A stretch of DNA of 64,000 nucleotides from contig CM075201.1 in the NCBI GenBank assembly GCA_037577475.1, forward strand, positions 10,459,501 through 10,523,500. Reading direction: 5' to 3'. How positions within the stretch are numbered: the stretch's first letter is position 1; each line of letters starts with the position of its first letter. A program made the translations under genes and the position numbers. Below, one piece after another: positions 50,630-63,500 of this stretch. Origin of the DNA: Chaunax sp. Z400 (Eukaryota > Chordata > Actinopteri > Lophiiformes > Chaunacidae). Under the pieces are notes generated by a model. It was not told the origin of the DNA and did no database searches. It saw nothing but the letters and a program-made list of their open reading frames with translations.

Positions 50630-51027
50630 TATGGAGCCCCTAAAGGGGAATTAAAAAAAAAAAATCTTGTGCACACAAGATAATTATCTTGTGGGAATTA
50701 GAAAATGTTTTTGTGAGTGCAAGATGAATTACTGATCATTCATCAGCATCTTTTCAGATGAGTACAGCCATGATATGATGGAAAATATGGGGCTGTGTTC
50801 ATTTGAAAAAATGCTGATGAATGATCAGTAATTGTGCTCACAAAAACATCTTGTTTTCACAAGATAACTTGTGCCCACGATAGAATTATCTTGTTCCCAC
50901 AAGATAATTATAAGATAACTTGTGCGCACAAGATTATTTTTTTCCCAACTTAACTTTTTATATCAAGATTTTTTTTTAAAAATCAAGATAAAAAAAATTC
51001 CCCTTTTGGGACTTTAGGGGCTCCATA
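50630..51027. mobile_element. Foldback MITE-like element, 398 bp, with target duplication
   Basis: The ends TATGGAGCCCCTAAAG (50630) and its exact reverse complement (ending 51027) are flanked by GCATTA at 50624-50629 and 51028-51033, a 6-base target-site duplication. Almost the whole element is a giant hairpin: subterminal ACAAGATAATTATCTTGTG-like units, then inner arms of about 43 bases (about 50728-50770 against about 50790-50833) with few mismatches around a 20-base centre. There is no open frame, so it must have been moved by an enzyme supplied elsewhere. The family was not identified. Confidence 0.88.
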
Positions 51028-52644
51028 GCATTAAGTTCCTGTTGCAGTAAGTCAATGATTTTTTTTTCCAGCAACCAGTGCACTACACATAAACTATGTT
51101 GTGTAAAACCTACAGCAACATCCTGCATTACCTGCATGAGCAACAGCTCGTCATCATTCTGTTTAACCTCTGCAGGTCAGGTTTGAACTATCATCCTCTG
51201 CAACATTTGGTTTACACTGCAGCTCAGGTGAATTCTCTCCACTCAATCACATCACACTCATCTCTCTGTTTCTGGCAGAGCCACACCAGTCCCTCAAGAG
51301 GACACCAGGAATTTCACACTAATCAAAAATCCTCTCACATCACTCTTTTGGGAAGTCTTCCTGACATTTAGTGCATTTCTTCATCCTGATTACTTACTGG
51401 TGGCGCATTCTGTGTCTTTGGTTTTGGACTGTTGGTCAAACAAAACAAGAAATATGAATGTGCCACCTTGATGACCAGTTTTCATCACAAAACAATGGAG
51501 AAAATAACATTTTAATGACAATCATTCAGCATTAATTAGGACTGTTGTTGGTTTAAAGCGATTATTTTTCATTTTTTTATGTTTATGTTTATCAATTATG
51601 TTCAGGCTGGTTTTGATTCCTCTCAGCACTGGATGCCTGTTTTTCTGCTTCTGTTTCAAACTGCATATATCCTCCATATTTTGTCTCATAAAACATAATA
51701 TGTCATGAAAGAGAAGAAACCTTGGAAAGACGTGTTTCTCTGCAGAGCTGCAGACTCTCAGTGGTCTTAGAGGATCATTTCCACATTGTGTCACTGATGA
51801 TCGTTGCAGCACTGCTTCATTTACAGAATGACCTCTGGTGCAGCAATTTTAGAGGCTCAGACCAGACCAGGCAGATTACACTTTATTATTTAGACCATAA
51901 ATAATAGTAAATCAAGTGCATTGATGATATCAGGGTCTAATCTGAGACTTTAAACCAGCCTCAGATCAGTCTGCATACATTTAGTTTATGTGTGTATCAT
52001 AACTATGAATTTCACATTGTCACATGGAAGTGTCAGGTGAAATTGTCACTTGTGTTCACTTGTATTCCATTTATTTTTGTCTTATTTTTCAGACTGAAAC
52101 AACACAGAACACTGGAGGAAGCATCAAACACTAAAAACACCCCTAACTGCTGAAAACACATAATGAGGTACGCTTGTTTTGAAGAAAACAGTTAAACTAC
52201 CATCAACTGGTGTCTCTGTTTTTATTTTTCTTATCTCCCCAACACACACACCACCAACAAGCAGGCTGCCTCTCCTCCCCGCCCCCCCGCCCCCCCACCC
52301 CCAGACCACAGCCACTGACCTGGTAACATACACAGCCATATGGCACGACCTGGACGAGACTCCATACAGTAATTAGGGGGATGGTGCCAGACGCTTGGCT
52401 CTGCTGCAGTGCAGGTTAGGCAGAATGATTCCTCTCCTCTCAGGAGCATCATTTAATGGTCCATCTGAAGTCACAGGTATGTCTTCTGTTTAAGAAGTGT
52501 TCTGACTGACGGGAAAGACGAGCTATGTTGTTACACTCCTGCACTCTCATTGTTCTCGAGCTGGTTGATTGTTTGTTATGATCTCAGTCCTCCGCTAACT
52601 GCGTTTGGGGAGTACACAGAGGTCTTTACAAATAAACACTCACT

Positions 52645-52684
52645 CACACACACACACACACACACACACACTAACACACACACT
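52645..52684. repeat. (CA)n microsatellite
   Basis: Alternating CA units with one TAACA interruption, abutting the left end of the inverted-end element that starts at 52681. Confidence 0.9.
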
Positions 52685-53756
52685 GTAAAATGTAAGATGA
52701 GTTGACCTTTGGCATCAAGAAAACTGTCAAACTCAGTTTACTTGAGTTTGGTTCATTTAAACAAACCAAGTACTGAGAACTTTTGTTTTGTTTTCAGTAC
52801 TTAGTTATATCCCACAATGTAACTAAGTACATTACTCTTATACTTCAGTACCCCACAAATTAGATCTACTTTACTTGAATAACCTGTTTTCTGTTTATAC
52901 CACTCTCTACTTGTACTCCACTACTTTTCATGGGAAACAGCCCTTTTGTTATGTGAGAAAAGTTGGATAAATGGTACTTTTGTCTTGTAAAACTCTACTC
53001 AGGTATTTGCTGTCCCAGCTTCTAAAATCTTTAATTCACATTCAGATCTGTCACATGGAATGCTCTTAAGAGTTGTGACTATAGCACACACCAGAATAGA
53101 CTCACATGTACTTGTTTATTGTTCTGCAGCTGTTCTATTCAATGTTGGTGAGCTGACGTCTTTTTTCACATATGAAAATAATGTTTAATGACAGTTGAAA
53201 CAACCACTGTGGTTTTTGCACAATGGGCACATAGATACTGTAGTGTGTTGGCGATATGTGGGTGGAGTTTCCCAGCATACCTTGAGACAATGTGTCTGAG
53301 GCCATAAGCCCAAGTAACCTGTGTTTAAATGTGTTCTGAATAATAATCAGTTAAGCAGTAATTAGTTCTTCAGAAATATTTCTGTAGAAAATGGTTAGTT
53401 ATGTAACACCATGGCGTCATGAGTTCAGTCTCTCTCAAGAATCGTGACGTCTGGGTGATGCAAAATAAAGTAGTGTGATGTTATGTAATAACAAGCACTC
53501 CAAAGCAAATAACTTTGACAAATTCATCCAATAAGAAATTTTAGCATGCTACAATACTTTTTAACAAGTAGTTTTATTTACTTTTTTTTAATCACAATAA
53601 CAGCAAGCAAGCTAATTTAAGTGTTACACACACAAAATAAAGAAGTTGGTTTAAGTATTGCACTCTCAAAATCTCAAGTTTACTTTTCTTAATTTATCTA
53701 AGGCAGTGAGTTTGCATAATATCTTTAAGCAACTCAACTTATTAGATTTTACAGTG
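52681..53756. mobile_element. Non-autonomous DNA element with CACTGTAAAAT ends, containing a nested repeat
   Basis: The left end CACTGTAAAATGTAAGATGA and the right end (reverse complement CACTGTAAAATCTAATAAGT, ending at 53756) are imperfect inverted repeats of about 25 bases, both leading into GAGTTG. Elements with CACTGTAAAAA ends are common in teleosts. Inside, 52816-52930 carries a second familiar fish repeat (TAACTAAGTACATTACTCTT and ACTTGTACTCCACTACTTTT). No long open frame exists. A target duplication is not obvious because the left flank is a CA repeat. Confidence 0.65.
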
Positions 53757-54120
53757 ATATGCAGCCATTTTCACCTTTGCCCCTGAGTCAGCATTGGAGC
53801 TGTTATCTCCCTTGTGCAGAAATGTCAGTTTTGGCACAGAAGACGGAGGCTTTAAATGAGCCTCTCTTCAAGTTATTAGTAGAATGAAGATTGTGCGAGG
53901 TGACTATCTTGATAAATCATTAGGATCTAATCTGTCACATTTCTGGGTGATTTATGATATGATCTTGAATTCTTGATTCAGCACATTCTAGAATTTATAG
54001 TCTTGCCACTGAAGTATTATCAATTTCATTTTCACCTCTTGGGCTGTTGCTGTCAGTCTGTGCGTCAACCTCTCTCTGACAGGGAGACGAGGAGCAGGAG
54101 GGGGGAGGAGAGAGGGGCCG

Positions 54121-54140
54121 GATAAAGCTGTGTGTGTGCG

Positions 54141-54182
<42 letters not shown>

Positions 54183-54551
54183 GAGGAGGAGGAGGAGGAG
54201 AAAGAGGGGGTTGGCTTTACTGTGATGTGAATGGAATAGAATCAGCGCGAGAGGGAGAAAGAGGGAGGAGGACGGCACAAATCAACCTGCCTCTTGACTT
54301 TAACAAGAGAATAGAGGAGCTGCTAGACACAGAGATCGGGAAGTGTGTGTGTGTGTGCGCTCTGGTGCTTTATTTTATTTTTGGAGAGAGGAAGAGAACA
54401 GCAGACAGAAGGAACTGAAGGAGGAGGAGAGAGAGCCTCACCGTGGAGATAGATAGCAGAAAAATGCTGTCATGGGGAGAGAAGGGGAGGGAATCAGCAG
54501 AGAGGAACAAGATGAAACAAGGCAGGGTCGAGCAGAGCTGAAATGTGGAGG
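54121..54551 (+). promoter_or_regulatory. Probable 5' untranslated first exon of a downstream gene
   Basis: A purine-rich block with a GA microsatellite (54141-54200) and GGA repeats is followed by a stretch ending GAAATGTGGAG and a strong donor GTAAGCC at 54552. Several short upstream frames are closed by stops. The pattern (GC- and purine-rich, then a good donor, then more than 9 kb without a supported coding exon) fits the start of a gene with a long first intron that continues past 64000. The gene cannot be identified. Confidence 0.4.
54141..54200. repeat. (GA)n and (GGA)n purine tract
   Basis: About 20 GA units broken by one AAAG, continuing into GGA units at 54181-54200. Such mirror-symmetric purine tracts can form triplex DNA and are often found at promoters. 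Confidence 0.9.
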
Positions 54552-57500
54552 TAAGCCTTTTCTTTTTCTATTGAGATTATGGAGAACTCACATTCCAGCC
54601 TCCCCCGTGTCCTCTTTCTGATGATAATGACTTCAGATGGATGGATCTGCACACCGTGTGCGCCACATACCTCTGTATAGGCATGCTCTTATCCTCACAC
54701 AATCCAACCAGAGTGAGAGCAACTGAGAATATGAAATAATTTCTTAGCATTATCGTGTCATGATCCGGTTTAGCCTCGCTTTGCCTCTCCACCAATTGTG
54801 TTGTTGTCAGCTCTTTAAAAATGTATTTTACCACACGAGCTAAGGCCCCTTGAACATACCATTCACACGCGACATTGTAGGTTTGAATCCAGCTCGCAAC
54901 CTTTGTCGCATTTCATCCCCGGCTCCCCTTCCCCTCCTCCCCATCCGACACTAACCCCCCCCTGTCATCTTTCCTGTCTCTCTCCATTCTGCACTCTCCG
55001 ACGAGGCAACATCGTTTTGGAAACGGTGTCACGGCATTGTGAGGAAGCCACTGCGAAACCTCGCTGTGGAGCGCGTGTGGCTGCAGGATTCAGAGATGAG
55101 GGCAAGGTGGAGGGAGAGGAGGGAGAGAGCAGGGGAGGGGAGGATGGAGGGACACTGAGAGAATGAAAGACAGGGAGAAAGAAGGTGCAGGAACAAAAAG
55201 AGGGGCAGGATTTTTCTCTAGATGCATCTTTTCAAACGCCCGATCAGTCTGCAGTGTGCGGTGTGGATGAACTAATGGGGATGGATGGAACACTGCTGCA
55301 CAAACAATGATGGAATGGAGAGCCACAACGGGAATTGGGGTGTTGTTTTCAAGGTGGCAAAGAAAATGAGATATGCAGGAGTCGGCCCACCTCCCTCGTC
55401 ACCTTCCTCACCCTCCTCACTGCCCCCCTGCGCTCTCTAATTTAGGATGGGGCGGTGTGTTTATGAGACGTTCTGGTTTCAGGGGATGGATAAGTCTGAT
55501 GAAGGGAAAGAAAGGCAGGGATGAGAGCTTGTGGGGGGTGGGGGGTGGGGGATGCACACAAGCAGCAGCAGCTTACATAAGCCAGTGTACTCAAAGGAGG
55601 GCCATTTAATTTATATTGAGCCGCATGTCTCCTCATCCTCATGCAGTGTGGTATTCACTGTGAGCATTTTGAACGATAAAACGCTCTTTGAGCTGACACG
55701 ATGGAACGAAGGATGGATGTGTGGTGGCTGAGTCCGACTTGGTGTCGTTGTGTCTGATGTTTTTCATCAGGTGAAACTTTGAATCCAGGGCTTGTTAGGT
55801 GTAGCTACAGTTATTCTCCATGGTGAATGATGGATGTGTCTGCATGAAGAACTCTGGTATGACAGCGCTAACACTATGCAGCCTATTCACCCAACTTAGC
55901 TGCCATCCCCCTGCACTGGCTTTGTGCTGTGTATCAAAATAGCGTGCTGATAACCAAGTCAATTTAAAAGGCTAATCTCTGAAATCAGTGCAGTCATTGT
56001 TAAATATGTAATAGATCAAATATGTCTTTCCTCAAACAAAACATCTTTATAAATTCTCCGCTCTGTTTCCTATTAGTCGACCTGATGGAAAATCACTCTG
56101 TTGGTAAAGTAGTTCGGCAATTATTTCCAGTTGATCTTCATTATTTTCCATAATCAAATCACTCCTATCAATTACATGTATGACAATTATATGTCTGCCT
56201 GCTGCAGCTTAGTGTGTGACTGGTGTTGAGAGATAAGATGTTTGGACTAGGACTATAAGATTTCATGTTAGAATTCTCATTATTATTCCATTTTCAAAGG
56301 TTTATTTGACTAATAGTTTAAAACATAAAGATATTCATATCGTAGAAAGCAAAGACAACCAGCAAATCATCACATTTGCCAAGCTGGATCGAGAGACTGT
56401 TTGATGTTAGTGATTGTTTGGTGAAGTATTTAACCAGTCAGTGATCAGTACTGTTGCAATTTATCAAATTGGACTAATAGTTTCAGCTCCAGTTTGGATA
56501 CTGTGACATCTGGGATGTGAGCACATTTTTTCTGATCTGATATGGACTCATTTGACACAACTTTGCTATCGAATGTATCGAGACTCTTGTTGTTGATGTT
56601 CTTCAGTCCAGCAGCAGTCGAACTGGAAGTGACGAATCCAAAAAGACTCCTACAAATTGTGTTTGTTGTCCCAGCTCGAAGACTTGAAGACCAGCACAGA
56701 GGATAGCATACATGTTTAGGGGTTCTGTATTGTTTTTCAGTGCAGTCATTTACAATAGAGGTGTGCCTTCTCCTATGAGAGACTTCTTCTGTGGTACTGT
56801 TCCAGGTTGTGTAGGAGGGGAGCAGAGTTAGAGGCGACTCTTGAATTGATCGGGCTACTTTTATTTCCTGCAGCAAACAGCAGACAAGAGAGAATGATTG
56901 TACACATGTGTGTCATGTTGGGCATTTGGATTAGCAGAATGTAGTCTAAGCGGAGAGTTAATGCCATTGAAATAATCCCTAAATGCCTCCTACTTCTTTT
57001 ATACCAGCAGTAACCTCTGACATCAGAAACCATCATCACTGTTTTGAAACCAAACTATGAAAAGATACAGAGTCATGGAATAGCTCCATGTTTTCATTGT
57101 TTGTCCTGTCAAACGCCTGCATAGAAGTGAGTAACCGTTACATGCTTTACACTGACTAATGATGATGACTTTTAGCTTCATCACACAGCTGTGCAGTAAG
57201 GTCAAGAGATCCTGTCAGAACCGCCAGATCCAGCCCGATGTCTCCTGGTGCTGTTTGTCTGCCAGGATTTCAACTTTAGCTCTCATTCTGTGTTGAATGA
57301 TGTGACTCCTCAGACTATAGGTCTCAGTTGTCAAATAGCTGACAGCAGTCAACGTTCAGCAGTGTTCACTGAACAATACAAGGAAAATAAAGCCTACTTC
57401 CAGTTTGTCCGTGTGCGAACGTCTAAACATGAAGTTGTCTGACAATCCAGCACAGATACGAGCAAAGTGACTTTAATCTGTTCTTGCAGTCATTGGGATT

Positions 57501-60500
57501 TAGATAAACAAGTTGCAAGGTTACCAGACAGATTTTGTTCTGGTCTGAGTCAACACCGTATCATTTCTCTCATTTGGAGACATTTTAATGGCTGCAGCCT
57601 GGCAGGCTCCCTGCAGGGGCATTTGGACAGGCGGAGCCTTCTCCCCGTCAGCTGGCAGGATGCTGGCAGCCAGTCGATCCTCTTAGCTTGTGCTTTCTGT
57701 TGTCACCTGTCCCCCCATTGGCTGCTTCTCTTAATGGAGGATCAGGCCTCCCTGGTTGCTGTCATTGTTTAGTCATCCAGTGGCATGATGAAGAAAGCAT
57801 AACATTTTACTCATTAATGCAGGACAATGACTCATTCAGAGTAAGAAATGTCCATTCATTGACTTTCAGAATGACTCTTATTGGTTTAATACACATTGTC
57901 TGCACAAAACAATTCTGTTAATTTTTTTAAATGTCCCAAATTCATTATAATTTTCAATATTCCCTTCAAGATCCATCAACTGTGTGAGTGTGAAGTCAAG
58001 GATGAACAACGAAATAGGTGCTTCAAGTGCAAAGAACAAAATCATCATTGATGAATGATGCTTTAGACCTATTTAAATAAATTATGTTGTAATATTTTGC
58101 ATAATAATTGTATTTTCCGCAGAGAGATAAAGAGAGTGAATAAGAAATGAAGCCAGGGGTTTCTAACCACAAAAGCCTCGATGTAAGAGGCCAAAAATAT
58201 GTGGAAGCTGCTGCCTCCACGAGACAACCTGCTGTGAAAACTATTTAGACTACTCAAGCATATAAAAATCCCTCGGCATACGACAACATGTTGTAAAATT
58301 AAAAATAAAATCCTTTTTTGTCCCTCTTGGTTATTTTATATATATATATAGTTGAGCGGTGCAGTAGCTCGTTCTCATTGTTCATGCTATTACATGAGAA
58401 GAGGATTCGATTGTATTCAGAGACACTGAAAGCAGACCAGGACCAGCCATTCTCGTGCTCACCGTATCATTTCATCTCCATACTTAGACAGTGATCAGAA
58501 GGCAGAAAACATCACAAACTGTGACGAGTGTAAAAATATCCCCATGGAGAAATATTTTGTTCTCAGCCTAATGCATGAAATATTTGAGATAATCAACATT
58601 TTGGTTTAAGACTGACGGGACTCTGTCACAACTTTGAGGAGGAAGTTGCAAACCTCAACTGTTTCATTTACATGCTTAAGCCGGTGCTAATGAAGAAGTG
58701 AGAGGAGAGAGCAGTTTGAGGAGATGCGTTTCAGTGTCTGTCTGTTCTTACAGGGCCAAACGGCCACTGCATACCAGAAACTGACGGAGAGACGTGACCG
58801 TAGTGGTGCAAGAGGAAAGGGAAGGGTGAGGAGAGGGCAGGGGAGATGGGACGCCATGTTTGCTTTGAAATTAAGTTCTGCCAAATTTCTCTTATTCATG
58901 GTCCTTTTTTAATTAATGTGAGACATTTATGTGTCAGTTTTATACCCAAATGAAGACAAATAGCACCAGAAATAATAATGTTGGCTCCAAGCAGACTTAA
59001 ACTTAACAACTGAGCAGGGTCTGTCTGTAATGGCTCAGTGAATACTTTCGTGCAAGCATTAGTGCAAACTAATAATTCACATGATACATAGCGGCATCCT
59101 GGTGACACAAGTGAAATGTTTTTATTCACAAGTATAGGGGCACAGACTGTATTTACATCATCATAGTTAACATACTGTGTTCACTCATTTTTATGTACAC
59201 AAGGCCACCTCAGATAAGGCTGCAGGCTGCAGCAAGGGCTTGTCTGCAATGTGCAGATGTACAGTGAGTTCCCGAAAATAGTGCGGTGATGCAAATTCTA
59301 AGGTTTTAGAGGTATGAGAACTTGATCCATTACTGAGCATCACTACTGCCCATCTCCTCTGCAACTGCTTTTGTCTAATTTATTGCAAATAAATGCATAA
59401 TGTTGTTTTATAGTTGCTTGCATATATGATGATATTTATAGTCGCAGCATTATTGGAGTATTTGTATATATTTGAGACGGGGGGAAAAAATAAATGTAGG
59501 AAAGGCAGAAATAATAACATATAAATGGTGAAGAAATACCAGAAAACAACAGTGACCTCGCTCAGAGTTGATGATGGGAGACTTTACAGATGCCTGTGCT
59601 GTGAAAGTCAACAATAGACTATATCTATAGCTATATCTCAGAATAATATGTGCCCTTTAAGACTATAATTGACATTAGCTGAACTAATGTAGCTTATAAG
59701 TTTGATGGCCACTATTTCTAAGTGGCCTTTCCCCACTGCAGCACCCTCCAGTCATAAGCAACACACATTTAGAGTTACTGCAGACAGCTTTTAGAGATAA
59801 ACAAAGGTAAACACCTGAGAAATGATAAGTGTGGATATTGTTGGTGCTGCAGCCATTTCATGTGCACTCAGCTACAATTTTAGCAGACAATAGGGATAGC
59901 GAGGAAGCGGAGGAGGTCACCGTCTCTTCCTCTGGATGTAGATGAGATAGGGTCACAATTCAGACTGCTAGGAAAGCAATATTGAGCAATCTCTTTCCCG
60001 CCGGCTCAGAGATGGTTGCAACTTTGACAGAGGAGTAACAGTGAACTCGATCTCAACATAATGGATGCAGTCATGAAGCTGAAGATCAGTTCCTGTCTCA
60101 CACACACACACACACACACGGCGGTCACAGCTGCTCTTCCTGTCACTGTGTGCTACATGTATAAGGCTTTTATAGAGTCAGCAAAGCCAGACATACACTC
60201 AAGCCATCTCACATGTAGGCCTTAAATCTCCCTCCGTCACACACACGGCCTGCCACAAGGTGCATTTTCCGATACACAGGAAGTGGCAGTGCTCTGGCAG
60301 CACACAGCGTCGGTGTCATGCCAAATAACATGACAAACAATAGCGTGAGTTAGGTGCTTTTTTTTAGTGTGGCAGAACAGCACGTAGGTTGTGTTCAAAA
60401 CAATAGTGCTTAAATTTGTATTTGAAGGTGGATCAGCTTTGGGTCGTTCTATTTATTACAAGAGGAAGTTAGTTTTTAGTATGACAATGCTAAAGAAAGA

Positions 60501-63500
60501 GCTTCTCTGAGGATGCTTCCTCTTTGCATTTACTGGAGGGAGAGGTTCACTATTTATACGTCCGCCATGAAACATAAAACAAAACAAATTCTAGGAGCAT
60601 TGGTTCAGACTCCCAGTGAGAGTGTCTAACTCCTTCATTATAGCAGCTCAATTTCCTCACAAAGCCTCGTCTCATTACAAAAACAGCCATAAAACCACTG
60701 AAACTGAACCAGACCCCCTCTGAAGTCTCATGTTCATGATGACCTCAACCATAATGGTGCACAAACAGACGCAGACTTAAACATAACTAATAACAAATCA
60801 GCTCTGGTTTGAGTGTGTCTGCGTGCATCCCTGATGGCCCGAGAGTGGACAAGGGAGCAACCAACCAATAAATTATTAACGTCCTGGTAACCCTCGCCCC
60901 CTTTCGCCGAGCCTCATCAATAATTTATAAGGCAGAAGACTTATTTTCATTTTTTTGAAGGACATGTTTAAAAGAGGACAGCTCTTTCGAAACTAAAGCT
61001 ATTCGATCATGTGGAGATGTTGATGGTTTGTCCAAATGTACAGCCTAGAGGGAGGCTTGACCTCCGCATACATCCATAACAACGACGCTATACAGAAGAG
61101 CTGATGCAAACAAAGACAGCATTTTATTCTGATCGCTGATTGGTCTGAGGAATTTTGCTTTTTTGGACATTTTTTCCTCTACAGATACTCCGGAGCTAAT
61201 CGTCCCTCTATGAAATAGGAAAAGTAGATTCCAATGAAACATATGAGAGGACAGGATGGTGAAGGGAATCAACAACTTATTTAAATGAATATAATTCTGT
61301 CATAGCATCTGTCAGCATCGCCTTTGACTGTTGACAAAACATCAGAGCAATAATTTAAAAAAATCAGCAGTCACACTCACTCTGTGAGGATGCATGTTGA
61401 AGGCACGAATGTGTGAGGATTTGCTTGTGCAGCAGGGACATGATATCACAACAGGATCATTTTGTGAGTTATATCATAGACATATCATTGACAAGAGTGT
61501 TAGCCACTGTCGCTGCTAAATGTTACTCACAGGAATGGCTGACATTTGCTGAGATTCAATAAAAACCTCCACTTTTTCCTGCTACCTTGACTCTTATCCT
61601 CTTTTTGAAACCGGCCTGTTAAGTGCCAGGTGTTGCGGATGCATGCTTATGTGTCTTTGGGGAGCAATAGCCCGGACTGACATTTACAAACAGTTTGTAC
61701 GATGCCTAGAGCAAGTATTGGGCATTAGAATGACATCATTCTGTGAATCAGATCCAGCTGCATCAACCTCTCCATTGCAGAGCAGTGTCATACATATATT
61801 TTGCAGCAAAGAAGGGATGCAACCTGATCTCAGATGTAACAGGGTTGTATGGGATCGATAATGACAGTGAGCCTCTGCCAGGCTTTAAATTTCCCAAAAT
61901 CAATTACTGTTAGGAGTTGATTGAGACCTTGTGGTTGAGGCAGCATTTAACTATGAGGATAGACAGTGACACTGCAGCAGCTGACCTGCAGTCTTTGAAG
62001 CTGGTTGACCGAAGTGCAGTGACATGTATTTTGTAGGATGTTGGTGTGAGAGCTTGTTCCTCCATCTTTATGTATCATTGGTTTGTCAAATGTCAAAACA
62101 GTCTGCTTGCCTAATACGTGGAGCCATGCATTGTATTTCACAACTTCAGTCTTCAATGTGGACAGAAAGACAACCAGCGCAACACCAAGCCACTGCAGGG
62201 GTGATGTGATAGAGTTGATAAGGCTGCAGTAAGCACGCAACTTTTGTCACTGATTAAATCTAATTGTTGCTAAGCTGTTAAGCCGATTTCCAGAGCTTCA
62301 CCTGAGGAGAGAACAGATAAAATCTCAATCGTCTGCATCATACTTTTACCGTTAAATACTATGAGTGACAGCAGCATCAGCCTCAATGATAAAAGGACAT
62401 GAGTTTAAGTTGTCCTCAGTTACTGGTAGAGAGCAATAAGCTGCTCATTCATGCTGCAGTGTGGCTATAGGTGTGGAAGTGTTGAGAAGAAACGATGACG
62501 ACACCCATCCTCTCAGGGTTCAAAAGTCAGACCTCTCTTCCTGTTTCACAGGACGCAGATTGGCTAGAGTGGGTGCAAAATAAGTAAAGCATGCATGACT
62601 TCCCTAAAATGGTGTATGTGTAATACGACTTTCCTCTGACTGCAGTTTGTGTCCTGACAGCATACACCAGAGGCCCATTAACCTTGTCCTGGGCTTAACT
62701 TGGACCTCCTTACTGCCAACATTTAAACCAAATGTCTACCCTGGGTAATAAAGGCCCTTCAAAGTGAATCTGGTGCAAGAAACAATAGTTCTAATCCTTA
62801 AAATAGATCAAATGGTTCCGCTCCACAGTTTAATGTCAAATTTTACTTTCTGCTCCGAGGGTTTCAGGCTGACCTGACTCTGTCATCACTGCTGTTCGAC
62901 ACAGGAGCCCAGCACATAAATAAACTCATTATTCAGCACCAAAATAAAGCCTCGTATATGTGGAGCATGCGAGCGCAATACAGAGATCATTACTGTTGGC
63001 CGTCTGCTAACAGAGTTTTAAGTTCTGAGACACAGGATTAAACATTGGTGTCTGCATGCATTATTGAGTTTCTTGGGGAGAGAGACTGGCTCTGGTACCC
63101 AGAGGAGATCTGTGGAGGGCAGCGTCCTCTCTGTGTTCTGAGTGACTGCTCCAAATCGTAAAGATAAAATCCTGGAGAGCATCAGCTGCATGGCCGGGTC
63201 ATCTCCCCTGCATTGATCCGTGGCAGGAGAAAAAAAAATCACATTCATTCCATTTATTATTCAAATTGATGCGATGCTTGAATAGCACTGAATAGAAACT
63301 ATTGAGATTATACTTTCTTTTATTAAAAACATATGAAAACTGTTATGGTTCATGGTTTTATTCATGTGATGACTCAAGTTCAAGTCAATGTGGATGAATG
63401 TAAAGTCAGGTTATTCTATAAATCATTTAATACAAAGTTTTTACATGGTTCCTGTTAACCAGCCCAGTGAAGGGTCAAGTTTTCGTTCATGCTACTATAG

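Larger units (their letters stand above)
48637..54100. other. kat5 3' region and spacer
   Basis: The kat5 3' UTR begins here; AATAAA at 49563-49568 and 50260-50265 are candidate poly(A) signals. Further right lie a CTCF-like motif (50389-50403), a foldback element (50630-51027), a CA repeat (52645-52684) and a 1.08 kb element with inverted ends (52681-53756). The stretch 52230-52320 is C-rich on the plus strand. No coding exon is supported. Confidence 0.5.

Noticed and set aside
54134..54418. Arg-Glu repeat frame and its Ser-Leu antisense partner
   Set aside because: Both are translations of the GA microsatellite in the purine tract.
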